Shown here: positions 10,021 through 21,777 of the stretch, piece after piece
How the letters are laid out: each line of letters starts with the position of its first letter
Position numbering within the stretch: position 1 is the first letter of the stretch
Assembly: GCA_039707655.1 (NCBI GenBank)
Contig: CM077665.1
Span: 443,485,531 to 443,549,530, forward strand
Length of the DNA: 64,000 bases
Direction: 5' to 3'
DNA from: Elymus sibiricus
Lineage: Eukaryota; Streptophyta; Magnoliopsida; Poales; Poaceae
Notes under the pieces: model-generated
Told to the model about the DNA's origin: nothing
Databases searched by the model: none
Seen by the model: the letters and a program-made list of their open reading frames with translations, nothing else
Program-made: the position numbers and the translations under genes

Positions 10021-11590
10021 GCATCATTGAAATCATCATGCCTAGCTAAAAGGCTTTAAAGAAAAGCGCTTGTTGGGAGATAACCCAACACTTTTCCTTT
10101 CTGTTTTTGTGTGTTCACATGATTAAGCTACTGTAGTAATCATGCTTTGTGCCTTTTATTTCAATAATGTGCCAAGTAAAGCCTTTGGGATAGTATGGAT
10201 ACTTGTTGATTTGATTCTGTGCAAAAGCAGAAACTTTTGCCTCCAGTAAAGAATTTATATGATTTTACTGGAGCGTCAAAAAATTCTGAACTGTTTACAC
10301 ATTATCTATATGCAAATTCTATAAGTTGTCCTAATTTTTCAGAATTTTTAGAGACAGGGAAGTATGTCTATACTACAGATCTTCACAGACTGTTCTGTTT
10401 TTGACAGATTCTGTTTTGCATGCATAGTTTGCTTGTTTTAGTGTTTCCATAGCTTATATTTAGTGGTATAAATTATTGGAATTATAGAATACAGTAGGTA
10501 TAATGTGGGAACAATTATGAATCTTTTCTTAACAGTACCTAAGTGAATGATCTATATTTACTATACTAACCCATCTCACGAAGTTCCGTTAAGTTTTGTG
10601 TGATTGAAGTTTTCAAGTTTTGGGTGAGACAACGATATAAGAAGAATAAGGAGTGGTAAGACCCTAATCTTGGGCATGCCCAAGTCACCCCAAGGTAATA
10701 TCCAAGGAAAACTCAAGCGCCTAAGCTTGGGGATGCCCCGGAAGGCATCCCCTCTTTCGTCTTCAACATTATCGGTATATCTTACTTAGAGCTATATTTT
10801 TATTCGACACATAATATGTGATTTTCTTGGATCGTCATTATATTTTTTTATTTTATTTTAGGTTTTATTTATAATCTTGTTTTTCAATAAAAAGTTCCAA
10901 GAATTGCCTTAGGATGCCTGCATTGCATGTTTGATGTGTGCTATGTAAAAAGAGAAACTTTCTCTGTAGTGTTTGAATTTTCATATTTTACTGGAACGTG
11001 GAAAGTTTCTGAAATTTTTACACAGTGTTTTCATATAAATTGTTTATCACGTCCTAAATTTTCACAATTTTTTGAGTTACATAAGTACACTATTTTCATA
11101 AATTGCTACACAGTGTTCTGTTTGGATAGTTTGCTGTCATAGTTTTGTTATCTACTTCTCCTATAGTTTCCATAGACTATAGTGGTAGATATAAATTTTG
11201 GAAATGATAGTAAACAGTATATGATGTTTGGAAATTATTGTGCAACTTGTCTTGGCAGTACAAGAAGTGTGGACTTATTCTTATGTGTACTAACCCATCT
11301 CGCGAGTTCTTTTCGAGTTTTTGTGGATGAAGTTTTTAAGATTTAGGGAAACCATGATATAAAAGGAATTAAGGAGACACAAAAGCTCAAGCTTGGGGAT
11401 GCCCAAGGCATCCCAATATAATATTTCAAGAAGTCTCAAGCATCTAAGCTTGGGAATGCCCCGATAGGCATCCCACCTTTCTTCATCAACAATTATCGGT
11501 TAGTAGCGGTTGAGCCTAAGTTTTTGCTTCTTCACATGATGTGTGATATTCTTGGAATGTCATTTTAATTTATTTTGATTATTTTTTTTA
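10021..11590 (+). other. Element A 3' non-coding region, part 1: two diverged tandem units with conserved hairpins
   Basis: No ORF of note. A hairpin follows the ORF directly (10071-10090, tgttgggagataacccaaca). Unit 1 (about 10130-10860) and unit 2 (about 10900-11590) are diverged copies of one sequence. Each has an A/T-rich start (unit 1: gcaaaagcagaaacttttgc at 10221-10240) and two GC-rich hairpins (10669-10684 and 10729-10752; 11392-11407 and 11452-11474). The same modules occur in elements B and C. Confidence 0.75.
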
Positions 11591-12751
11591 ATAAAATACT
11601 TAAATCTGAAAGATTTTAGATGAGAGAGAGTTCTCAAATGGCTACCCATTTGCTTAACTACTCGCTTGATCTTCACTTATATCTTTTTGGAGTAGCTTGT
11701 CATTTACTCTTGTGCTTCACTTATATCCTATGAGTAAATTCTTGAATGAATTGAATACCATGAAGTTGAAATTATATGTTAATATCATGCCTAGTAGTAG
11801 CTTCACATTGGGTTTATAAAGTGAAATCTTTTGAAGCTTGACAATCACAATATTGGTCATACAAGCAATTCGTGAATGATTAGTATAAGGAAGAGAACTT
11901 TCAGATAAAAATATATTATCTTGGACATCTTCTATGATTGTGAATACCCATTAATTATTTTCAAACTTGAGCAAATTAGTTGAAGTTTTAGTGTAAGAGA
12001 AAATTGAGCGTTGTACGAACTTGTGAAGGCAAAGTAATAAAAGCGATGGACTGCATAATAAAGGTTGCTATCATAAGGGCCAATATAACGTGACGTTCTT
12101 TTGCATTAAGGGATTGTGCATACAAAACCAAAAAGCTCATGGCAACCTCTGCTTCCCTCTGCAAAGGGCCTATCTTTTACCTTTCTGTATTTACTTTTAT
12201 GCAAGAGTCAATAGTATGCATTCTCATTTCAACCTCAATTATTCTCTAGTTGGCAAGCATCATGTGGTGGGGAAAGATCTAGGCACATATGGCCAGTCAA
12301 ATATATTTGATCATGACTTATTATTGTTAACAATTATCTCTATGATAAATGAGTTGGGAGGCGAAACATTAAGCCCCTATCTTTCTCTGTGTTCGATGGA
12401 TGCCATTTGTTCTAAAAATATGCTTTGAGTACTGGATATCATAGAAGACTATATGATGATTGAGTATGTGGAGCTCTTACTTAGACTTTTTTGAGAATAA
12501 GTTGAATTGCAATTGTTTGGTGATTAAGAACATAGGTTGTTAAGTTTCAAGAGAATTCATTGTTTGAACCATAACATGTGTATTGGTTGCTACTTTATCA
12601 TGATGAGTTTTATGAGAAAGAGTTGCTGTTATGATGCTAGGAAAATTGGTTGAAATTATCATTGATCAAACTTATGCACTATGCTAGCATTCACACTTCA
12701 TAAATTATTTTCTTTTATCATTTACCTACAAGAGGACGAGTAGGAATTAAT
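11591..12751 (+). other. Element A 3' non-coding region, part 2
   Basis: AT-rich sequence without a convincing ORF; the 112-codon frame at 12090-12428 shows no recognisable motif. About 12120-12750 matches, in order, the region just upstream of the 3' LTR of element F (read on its minus strand from about 35390 to 34765), for example ctctgcaaagggc and ggcaagcat, gggaaagatc. Confidence 0.65.
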
Positions 12752-12762
12752 CTTGGGGGTGC
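12752..12762 (+). promoter_or_regulatory. Polypurine tract of element A
   Basis: cttgggggtgc directly before the 3' LTR. It would prime plus-strand DNA synthesis. Element F has cttgggggagt at the same place. Confidence 0.75.
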
Positions 12763-12996
12763 TGATACGTCTCCAACGTATCTATAATTTATGAAGTATT
12801 CATGCCATATTTATAACAATTTTATATGGTTTTGGTATGATTTGCATGGAACTAACCCGGACTGACGCTGTTTTCAGCAGAACTACCGTGGTGTTGTTTT
12901 TTGTGCAAAAATAAAAGTTCTCCAAATGCAACGAAACTTTTTGATAATTTTTTTGAACAAAAGAGGCATTAGAAGCTTCGTGGGAGGGACAGAAGA

Positions 12997-13074
12997 GCCA
13001 CGAGGTGGCCACAACCCACCAGGGCAGGCCAGCCCCCTCTGGCGCGCCCTGGTGTCTTGTGGGCCCCTCGTGGC
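12997..13074 (+). other. GC-rich hairpin in the LTR of element A
   Basis: Left arm 12997-13025 and right arm 13046-13074 are reverse complements at 25 of 29 positions, around a 20-base loop. Counterparts with changed stems lie in the solo LTR at 19081-19159, the element F LTRs, fragment G and the F internal region. Confidence 0.7.
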
Positions 13075-13325
13075 CCATCTTCGCGTGAAACCGACGCCCA
13101 AAAATCCTATATATTCATAAACCCCCAGATATAACCCTAGATTAGAAGTTCGACCGCCGCAAGCCTCTGTAGACACGAAAAACCAATCTAGACCCCGTTC
13201 CAGCACCCTGCCGGAGGGGGAAATCATCACCGGAGGCCATCTTCATCATCCCTATGGTCTCCATGATGAGGAGGGAGTAGTCCACCCTCGGGGCTGAGGG
13301 TTTGTACCAGTAGCTATGTGTTTAA

Positions 13326-13351
13326 TCTCTCTCTCTCTCTCTCTCTCTCTC
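13326..13351 (+). repeat. (TC)13 microsatellite in LTR
   Basis: Thirteen TC units inside the 3' LTR of element A. The related solo LTR has only a short tract at the same place (near 19411), so the tract grew after the copies split. Confidence 0.9.
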
Positions 13352-14382
13352 GTGTTCTTGATTTGGCACGATCTTGATGTATCGCGGGCTTTGTTAATAT
13401 AGTTGGATCATATGGTGTTTTCCCCTCTCTATCTTGTTGTGATGAATTGAGTTTTCCCTTTGAGATTTTGTTATTTTCGGATTGAATACTTTTACGGATT
13501 TGAGAGCACTTGATCTTTGTCTTGGCACACAAGTCGCGGATTCCCGAGGTGACATTGGGGTAATCTATGCATAGGGGTTGATGCATGTTTTCGTTCTACT
13601 TTCTCCGGTAGAAATCTTGGGGCACTCTTTGAGGTTCTTTGTGTTGGATTGAGTATTATGAATCTGAAATTGTTTGATGTGTATCATATAATTAACTCAT
13701 GGATACTTGTGGTGACATTGGAGTATCTAGGTGACAGTAGAGTTGGTTGATGCGTATCATATGGTGTTATTTTAGTACGAACTCTTAGATAGACCAATCG
13801 GAAATGATAACTTGGTGTTATTTTAGTACGAACTCTTGGATGGATCGATCGGAAAGGATAACTTTAAGGTGGTTTCGTACCCTAGAAACAATTTCTTCTT
13901 ATGTTCTCCCCTAGATAAGAACTTTGGAGTGATTCTTCATTGCACATTGAGGGATGGTTATGTCATCCAATTATATTAGCATTGATGAGAGATTGCACTA
14001 GAGAAAGTATGGACCCTAGGCCTTGTTTTCAAGCATTGCAATACCGTTTGTGCTCACTTTTGTTACTTGCTACCTTGCTGTTTTTTATTGTTACTATTAC
14101 AAAAATCAATATCTACTATCATTACTACACTTGTATCACCATCTCTTCGCCGAACTAGTGCACCTATACAATTTACCATTGTATTTGGTGTGTTGGGGAC
14201 ACAAGAGACTTTTTATTATTTGGTTGCAGGGTTGTTTGAGAGAGACCATCTTCATCCTATGCCTCCCACGGATTGATAAACCTTAGGTCATCCACTTGAG
14301 GGAAATTTGCCACTGTCCTACAAAACTCTGCGCTTGGAGGCCCAACACGAGTCTACAAGAACAAGTTGTGTAGGAGACATCA

Positions 14383-16288
14383 AAACCTTGAACTAGGATT
14401 TGTTTGTTGATTGTGGATCGGTATTTCTCTCTATATATATCACCCAGACCAAAGTCTTGAACCCATGGACAATCTGACCACAAAACCTTTTCTGGAGACA
14501 ATAACATTTCACCCAAGGAGATACATACTTTAATCTAAGTACCCATTTTATCTTACAACTGCAGATGATGACCCTTTATGAGTCTTTTCTCAAGGGCCCG
14601 AAAACGATCATGACCATGACTAGTGATCATGATTACCAAAAAATCCTAAAGGACATGATGAAGCATTTCACCTTGAAGGAGATGCAATCTACAAGCGCTA
14701 TCCTCTCATGGAAAATGGAGTGAAACTTTGGTACGTGGAGGTACACCTCCACCGTGTGAAAGGAGTTTTCCCAAAGACTATGGGTAAATACTTTTTCATT
14801 TCTCGAGTACCACGAGCAACTTTCTTCGACTCTGTTCGTGAAGCTGCCATGGAAGCCATCCGTCAGATTGAGAAATACTTGAAGCAAGACTTTGTCATAC
14901 TCAGGAATACCTGAGAGAGGTGCATGCAGAGATGCTGGAGATGAAGTACATGGCCACCCTGATGAAACAAAGGATTGATGATTTCAAGGAGCACATCGCA
15001 CAATTCCAGTGGGACTAAAGCATCTTCAAGAAGGACAAATGAATAAAGTTGGAAGTAAGTGCTAGACCATACCAAACTATGTGGATGGCAGCATTTTTAA
15101 TAAAGTACTTTTGAATTCGAAGTTGTAATAAAGGATTTGACGTGAAAGAATTATGAACTATGGATGTACTAGTGAATTTTATATTAATGGTATTAGTACC
15201 TTGTGAGGACACTTGACCAATGGAAAGGAAAATGTTGTTCTGTAGAGTGGAGTTTGGACAAAACGAGTTGGAGTTTTGTTTTTGATATGATGGTTACCTC
15301 AAGGGTATGAAGGAATGAAGTACAATTGGATTAAGGAATCTATGGAGGTTTAATATTGGAATAGCGAATAGATATAATCCTGAAGCCGAGAAGAAGCTAT
15401 ACAAATGTTGAAGTGGGCCAATAATCCAGAGGCCCCAGGATTAGATAAGGAGCAAGCATAACCTTGTTCAAGGAGGAACTCTGTAAGAAGCTATGACTTC
15501 ATCATGCAAGCATTCAATAGGAGGTTACGAAAACCAGAGAGTTGTGAAGAAATGATAGATGTTTTGCTTGGCTTGCAGAACCAATGGATTTACCCGAACC
15601 TAGTTCGTGGACAAGAGAAATTCTGCAATGCTTGTGAGGATGCCCAAGTGCTAGAATGTGAGATTCACTAAACCTTATACATGGTAATGATTTGGGTGTG
15701 GATTGGATTGCTCACCATAACGACTACTCTTATCATTCGCTCTTGCTATTCGGGATGGTAAATCTAGAGTGACTTACCTATAGCACAAAGACGACGATTG
15801 TTAAAGCCTGTTTAAACCTTAGAATGGTATGAGAAGAAACCCCTGTACAAGGCAGTTGTTGCCAATTCGTAGGTTATATGGTGAGAACAAAGCCAAGACC
15901 TATTTCCTGCAGGAACCATTAATTGTTGATCACCATGAGATTTTCGATAGTGTTAGTATTGTCATAACACCTGTCAGCCAAAAAGACCCAGTCTCGCAAG
16001 AACTTCAAGCTGACGAAGGGATCAAGATTTTGAAGAAAACGTTATGCCTATACCAGCAGAACGTCAACAAAGGAGTTATCGAAAGATATGTGAGAAGACC
16101 AATGTGTTCAACACTAAGGAGGAAGTACATGATTTTTTGATGGAACTGTGCCTTCGATTCTAAGTGTGGTAACGCCCTAGACCTTTGTGACGATCAATGG
16201 ATTTTCAAAAAGACCCCCCCCAACCCTAACCTTTTCTTTCTAGCCTCTTTAAATCTCGATGACGAGATTCATTTAAGCGTGGTAGGTT
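14383..16288 (+). mobile_element. Element D: decayed internal 3' part of a chromovirus-like Gypsy element
   Basis: Remains between the end of element A and an LTR that starts at 16289. No long ORF survives; frames at 14708-14914 and 15829-16140 are short and unassigned. The stretch just before the LTR (tctcgatgacgagattcatt, then aagcgtggtaggtt) resembles the end of pol plus the polypurine tract of Tekay/Del-type chromoviruses, where an LTR starting TGTAACA follows. That likeness is the only basis for the class. The 5' part of D lies beyond element A, outside the window. Confidence 0.55.
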
Positions 16289-18826
16289 TGTAACATCCGA
16301 AATTTTTGAATGTTATATAAATTAAGATGATGATTGCTTGTTTGATTGTTTGTTTGAAAGTAAGTGCAATTTGAAACTTTTTGAAAATTTATGAGAGGGA
16401 ATAAAAGGACTTTCCCAAAACTTTTCACTTTGCAATTGGCGTGGTTTGAATTATTCACTTTGAAGCTTTCAACTTTGCTTTTCAAAGCCATACACTTTCC
16501 TATAATGGAACATTCAACTTTCATTCCAATGCCTGTTCAATTTTTCTATTTGGAACTTGCATGTTGTCCCATTTGAAATCCATTCAAAGTGTGTTCAAAA
16601 TCATTTTTAACATCCCTGACAAAATTTCAAAAGAGAGGAAGAACATGACCCTGCAAAGTTTAGAGAAGATTTGAAAAGTATTTGAAGAAAGAAAACAGAA
16701 ATTGTTGCAAAAGATTTGAAAATTTAATTCAAATCCAATTTGAAGTTATTGCAAAAATAATGTTTTTATATTTTATTTGTCTTTTAAAAACAGTTCATAT
16801 TTTTCCTTGCAAAATTCTCTGAATTTTGATATATAACTTGCCTATGAATTTTTCTGTTTTTTTAGTCTATATTTTTTCTTTCTCTCTATTTATTTAAAAG
16901 AGAAAACTTTTTTTAAAACGACCGAAGTCTTCTAACCCGATGGCCCACTAGCGAGCAAGGCCAGCCCCAGCGCACCCCTTCCCGAATCGTTGTGGATCGG
17001 TCGCCCGCACTTTCCCGTTTTCTTTTCGCTCGCCGACGCGTGGTCTCAGATCCCACCCTTCCTTCCCTCGCCGGACTTCGCTGCCACACCAAATCCCTCT
17101 CGGGATCCCTTCCTTTAGCCGTCGCCCCCTCTCCCACGGCACACCCCTTATATAAACCACCCCTCCCCGACTCGTTTCCCCAAACACCCTAACCCCTGCC
17201 CTTGCTCTCGCCCACAATTCCATGTCGGAGCCAGACATCGCCGTCGTCGCCATTGACATGATCCGCTCCACCCTGATGTCCTTGACACCAAACGATGCTC
17301 CCATCGTCTCCGCAGATGTCGAGTTCATCACCCTAACCGCTCCAACATCGTCGGGAGCCCCTGGAACCATCTCCTGCACCAACCCCGATGCTCTGCCTCG
17401 CCGTCGACCTCGCCGGAGCTCCTCTTCCCTCTTTGTAAGTCGCCGGAACTCCTCCCCACCGTCAGATCCCCACCCTACAGCCACGATTAGATCCTTTAGA
17501 AAACCGAACCATTTTCCTTTATTTATCGGCCATCCACCCGTAGTTTAGTTGCGCTCACTAGTTGGCCCAACAACAAATCGCCACGTGTCCCCTAGCCGGC
17601 CTGTATCGTTTAATCTTTTTTTGATTTATATTTAGTTTTGAGAATATTTTCTATTTTTTGATTTCTAAATATCTATTAGAGTTTTTAATATTTTAGAGTG
17701 ATTCTTTTTTGCATTAGGTTGATAAAATTATAAAGTTTCCTCTGAAACCAAAAGTTTTCAGATTTGAAAATTTTAAATTTGAATTTAGGCATATTAAACC
17801 ATATATTGCTAATAATTTTTATTTAAAAATAGCTTTTTTATTAATTCCTTTTGCTATTGTTTTATATTAGTTTTGTTCATCTAGTGGTTTCAGAAAATTT
17901 AACTTGAAAACTTGTTGAGATTGTTTTAATTAGACTCAACTCAGTACCATTTATGCCTAGTTTTGTTCATAAGAAAAAATGTTTTCTTTTATTTTAAAAA
18001 AGAAATTCTTTTGTTACTTAAAACTAATTACAGTAGGTTTTCAAGTTGACACTAGCAAATTTTCACCAAACCTATTTTTTTGTTTAGATTAACTTTTGTG
18101 TTTCTTTTATTTAGATCCTTACTTGAACTAAAAAAAATAGTTCCATTTTGTTTCTTTTGCTAAAATAGTTTTTAGAAAAAAATACTTTTTATAAATTTTA
18201 TTTATTTGAATTTTTTTGGCTAACTTTAATTTAGATCAGAAAAAATTGTATTAATAGTTGAATTTGTTTTTTGGTTTAGTTCTAGATCAAAATTTGTTTT
18301 AGCCATAACTTGAGTTTTATTAAAGCTTTTAAAGTGATTCTTTTTGCCAATAAAACTTTAAATAAAATAATTTATGTTAAACTAAGTTTTATTTATTTTC
18401 CTTTTTGTTAAAAATTTATTTTGATCAGAAAGTCTTTGTTGTTTTTGTTTGATAAACACTTGAGTTTTCTCTAAGCTTTTGCATGATTTTCATGACCCTA
18501 TTATTTGGTTTTCTTTAGAAATTTCTTTATAGTTTTAATGTTATTTATTTTGATTGATTGATAGTGTGATTGCTTATATGAATGCAATTGTTTGACTATA
18601 TTAGATATCTCGGACCGTGATGAATGGTACCGTCAGGAATTTCTGAGAGTGATAAAATCTTCATCAAATTTACCACGCAAGTTCACTTTGACCATATTTT
18701 TCATACCTACGTTTTATTGCATTTAGTGTCACCTTTTCAACATTCCTCCAGTAGTTATATTGATTCTTGTAGTTGGGTAGAAGCATAAGGTAGGAACCCA
18801 CACTTCTGTTACTAATCCTTGGGAAC
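16289..18826 (+). repeat. LTR of element D, first part
   Basis: Starts tgtaacatcc after the polypurine-like tract. Bases 16300-16920 are AT-rich. A TATATAAA box at 17149-17156 precedes a GC-rich leader (about 16970-17550), and from 17590 to about 18600 the sequence is strongly T-rich. A good splice-donor context (ctttgtaagtcgcc, GT at 17435) and a T-rich acceptor (gattcttgtag, AG at 18771-18772) would allow a leader intron of about 1.3 kb. The 108-codon frame at 17222-17548 lies across the leader and is probably not a gene. A solo LTR interrupts D at 18827. Confidence 0.6.
17149..17156 (+). promoter_or_regulatory. TATA box in the LTR of element D
   Basis: TATATAAA followed by a GC-rich leader that begins near 17180. 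It fits as the core promoter of the element. Confidence 0.6.
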
Positions 18827-19080
18827 TGATACGTCTCCAACGTATCGATAATTTATGAAGTATTCATGCCCTATTTACCTATGTTTACAATACATTTATA
18901 TGGTTTTGATGCACTTTATATGATTTAACTAGAACTAACCCAGACTGACGTTGTTTTTAGCAGAATTACCGTGGTGTTATTTTCTGTGCAGAAAATGAAA
19001 GTTCTCGAAATCGCCCGAAACTTTTTGATGATTTTTTTTGAACATATGAGCAATATTGGAGAGAAGAACCGACTGAGGGG

Positions 19081-19159
19081 GCCACCAGGTGCTCACAAGC
19101 TATCAGGGCACGCCCAAGGGGGGTCAAAGGGCCCTGATAGCTTGTGGGCCCCTCGTAAC
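19081..19159 (+). other. GC-rich hairpin in the solo LTR
   Basis: Arms 19081-19109 and 19131-19159 pair at 24 of 29 positions. The inner 16 bases (cacaagctatcagggc) pair perfectly. The stem differs from that of element A on both arms, including one compensatory C:G to T:A change. Confidence 0.72.
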
Positions 19160-20161
19160 TCCATTTTGCATGATTCCAACGCCAAAAACTCCTATAAATG
19201 GAGAAACATTCAGAAATTAACCTAGAACTTCTGCTCCACCGCCGCAACTCTCTGTATCAACACAAAACCCATATGGAGCCTTTCCGGTACCCTGTCGGAG
19301 GGGGAAATCATCACCGGTGGCCATCTTCATCATCCTGGCGGAGGCCATGACGAGGAGGGAGTAGTTCAACCTCGAGGATGAGGTTATGTACCAGTAGCTA
19401 TGTGTTTAAACTCTCTCTCTCATGTTCTTGAGATGGAACGATCTTGATGTATCGTGGGCTTTGTTAATATAGTTGGATCATATGGTGTTCTTCCCTTGTT
19501 ATCTTGTTATGATGAATTGGATCTTTCCCTTTGAGATTTCGTTATGTCGGATTGAAATATTGGATTTGAGATCACTTGATGTATGTCTTGCATGTGGATA
19601 CCCGTGGTGACAATGGGGTGTTCTATTGATTCACTTGATATATGTGTTGCTACTCAACTTGCGGATTCCCGTGGTGACAATGTGTTAATCTATGCATATG
19701 GGTTGATACACGTTCTTGTCCTACTTTCTCCGATAGAAATCTTGGGGTAATCTTTGAAGTTATTTGTGTTGTATTGAATATGATGAATTTGAAATTGTTT
19801 GATGCATGTCGAATAATTAACCCACAGATACTTGAGGTGACATTGGAGTATCTAGGTGACATTAGGGTTGATTGATATGTATCATAGGTGTTATTTTACT
19901 ACAAACTTTGTTTGTGACACTTATAGGAATAGCTCAAAAGATTGATCAAAAAGAATAACTTTGAGGTGGTTCTTCTACCTACACCAATTTCATCTTATGT
20001 TCTTTGCTACTTATGAACTTTGGAGTGATTCTTTGTTGCACGTTGAGGGATGATCGTATGATACTATTATGTTAGCATTGTTGAGAGATTGCACTAGTGA
20101 AAGTATGAACCCTAGGCCTTATTTCCAAGCATTGCTATATCGTTTTGCTCATTGTTTACTA

Positions 20162-20241
20162 CTCCCTCTGTCCCATAATATAAGAGCATTTTTGACACTA
20201 CACTAGTGTAAAAACGCTCTTATATTATGGGACGGAGGGAG
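20162..20241 (+). mobile_element. Stowaway-type MITE (80 bp, TSD TA)
   Basis: Starts ctccctctgtcccataata and ends tattatgggacggagggag: near-perfect terminal inverted repeats that cover most of the element, with the inner palindrome acactagtgt. It is flanked by TA on both sides (20160-20161, 20242-20243). The element A LTR shows the empty site (gttacttgctacc against gttTA...TActtgttacc). It is a non-autonomous Tc1/mariner-type miniature element that depends on a transposase elsewhere. Confidence 0.96.
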
Positions 20242-20560
20242 TACTTGTTACCTTGCTGTTTTTATATTTTCAGATTACAAAAACCTATATCTACTATCCA
20301 TATTGCACTTGTATCACCATCTTTTCACCGAACTAGTGCACCTATACAATTTGCCATTGTATTGGGTGTGTTGGGGGACACAAGAGATTTCTTGTATTTG
20401 ATTGCAGGGTTGTTCGAGAGAGACCATATTCATCCTACACCTCCCACGGATTGATAAACCTTAGGTCATCCACTTTAGGGAAATTTGTTGCTGTCCTACA
20501 AAACTCTGCACTTGGAGGCCCAACAAAGTCTACAAGAGTAAAGTTGCATAGTAGACATCA

Positions 20561-20596
20561 GGAACGTTGTTTATGTTATTACTACGCTATAGTAGA
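20561..20596 (+). repeat. LTR of element D, short second part
   Basis: The sequence after the solo LTR resumes element D (ggaacgttgtttatgttatt). It ends where the inverted-repeat fragment starts at 20597. Confidence 0.5.
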
Positions 20597-21232
20597 CGCC
20601 CGCCGTGGGGCCATATCGCACGGTGGTATTGTGTTCTTGGAGGGAGCTCTACCAGGGATCGAGAGGCTCGCGACTGGCCGGATGAAAAAGAGCCGGCTTA
20701 GAAAGATCTACATCAACTTGAAGTTCATCACATCAGATTGGAAGAAGTTTCAACTATGGTAAAATCACATCAAAGTCAAAGTTTCTTTGGCGGCGGCGTA
20801 CATCAGCTATGTGTGATCTATCACATCAAATTAAGCAGAAGTTGCGAACACCGGGTTATGGCTGCTCTTGAGAAAATCCTGCAAGAATATGAAACCTTGA
20901 GGCAATTTCCACGTCGAGCTGGCCACATCTATGCAGTACCACGGGTGGTCAAACCAGCCCAGCGATGGAATCCATCAAAAGGAGTTCAATGCATGGGAGA
21001 CAACACAAAATCAATACGGACTACCACGGCTCTGCTCGCTTCGCCAAGCCGGCCACGACCTGGACACGGATTCGCCTCGTTCTGCCAACCACAGCCGCAT
21101 CTGAGCCGGACTTGCACCTCTGCCGCGCTACGACCCCCGCGCGGGCATCCTGCCATCGCCTCTGCAGCTGTGAGCCGCCGCTCCCCATGCCCGCTTCGTC
21201 CGCCTCGGCACACTCGCGCGCCCGCCTGCTGC
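20597..21232 (+). repeat. Left arm of a long inverted repeat (636 bp)
   Basis: Near-identical to the reverse complement of 21778-22410. It starts cgcccgccgtggggcc, the same sequence as the primer-binding site end of the right arm (cgcccaccgtggggcc), and runs to cccgcctgctgc at 21232. It therefore consists of primer-binding site remnant and 5' leader of a Tat-like element in plus orientation, but no LTR lies to its left. Confidence 0.88.
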
Positions 21233-21777
21233 ATAGATGTGGGAGAGGCCGGCCGAGGCGGGCGCGCGGTGGGGGGGGGGGGGGAGCCATGGCGGAGGCA
21301 AGCGGGCGGGGTGAGGCCACAGCCGAGCCGGCTGGGGCGAGTGGACGGCCAGGGTGAGCAGGGCGAAGCCCGAATCGGCCGCGGGGCGAGCGGAGCCGGC
21401 TGCGTCAGAGCCAGCAAGCGGGGCGCGGCAGTGGCCGGCGGCAGCGGCGAATCGCGACGGGGCGCGGCAGCGGCCGACGGGAGCGGCGAGCCGGCGCGCT
21501 GGGGGCGCGTGGTGGCGAAGGCAGGCACAGCCAAGGCGGAGAGGCGGCCACGGCACAGCGGCAAGGTGGCCTGCAGGGGCGCGTGCATGGGTGAGCAGGG
21601 GTTTGGACGCGGAGAGGAGGATTTGGCCGGGCGCAGGCGCAGGCCGGCTCGGATGCAGCAAGGCGACCCGAGGTCGCGGCCGAGTCAGAAGGCGGCGCAG
21701 CCGGGCTCGAGGAGCTTGAAGAAGGGCAGCGAGGGGCCGGCGGTGTGCAGCGCCAGGAGGCGGGAAACGAGGCCACC
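21233..21777. other. GC-rich spacer of the long inverted repeat
   Basis: About 545 bases, very GC-rich, with a run of about 14 G at 21270-21283 and many ggcg/gcgg words. Open frames cross it on both strands (plus 20738-21862, minus 21128-22045), as expected from a GC-rich sequence poor in stop codons. The predicted peptides are Ala/Pro/Arg-rich with no recognisable domain. It may be element leader or a captured gene piece; I cannot tell. Confidence 0.6.

Larger units (their letters stand above)
7905..14382 (+). mobile_element. Element A: non-autonomous Athila-group Gypsy retrotransposon
   Basis: The order is 5' LTR remnant, primer-binding site (9120-9136), one ORF (9235-10020), 2.7 kb of non-coding sequence, polypurine tract (12752-12762) and 3' LTR (12763-14382). 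No gag, protease, RT, RNase H or integrase is present between the LTRs. The last 700 bases before the 3' LTR, the primer-binding site and the polypurine tract resemble those of the pol-bearing element F, so F-like elements may supply the missing proteins. The LTR pair differs at about 3.2% over 349 comparable bases. I do not assign a published family name. Confidence 0.85.
12763..14382 (+). repeat. 3' LTR of element A (1620 bp)
   Basis: It starts tgatacgtctcc and ends ggagacatca, which gives a 10-bp inverted terminal repeat (tgatacgtctcc against tgatgtctcc). The polypurine tract on its left and the unrelated element D on its right set the borders. A GC-rich 29-bp-arm hairpin lies at 12997-13074 and a (TC)13 microsatellite at 13326-13351. 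The right flank begins aaacc; the matching left copy is outside the window. Confidence 0.92.
18827..20560 (+). mobile_element. Solo LTR of an element-A-type retrotransposon (1734 bp, TSD ggaac)
   Basis: Begins tgatacgtctcc, ends gtagacatca and is flanked by ggaac on both sides (18822-18826 and 20561-20565). It is collinear with the 3' LTR of element A (same starts, ends and hairpin) but clearly diverged, so it is a different copy or subfamily. It carries a Stowaway MITE at 20162-20241. It sits in the LTR of element D. Confidence 0.93.

Noticed and set aside
17222..17548. 108-codon frame in the GC-rich leader of element D
   Set aside because: It lies within an LTR across a good splice donor and has low-complexity Ser/Pro/Arg content. 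It is better explained as leader sequence.
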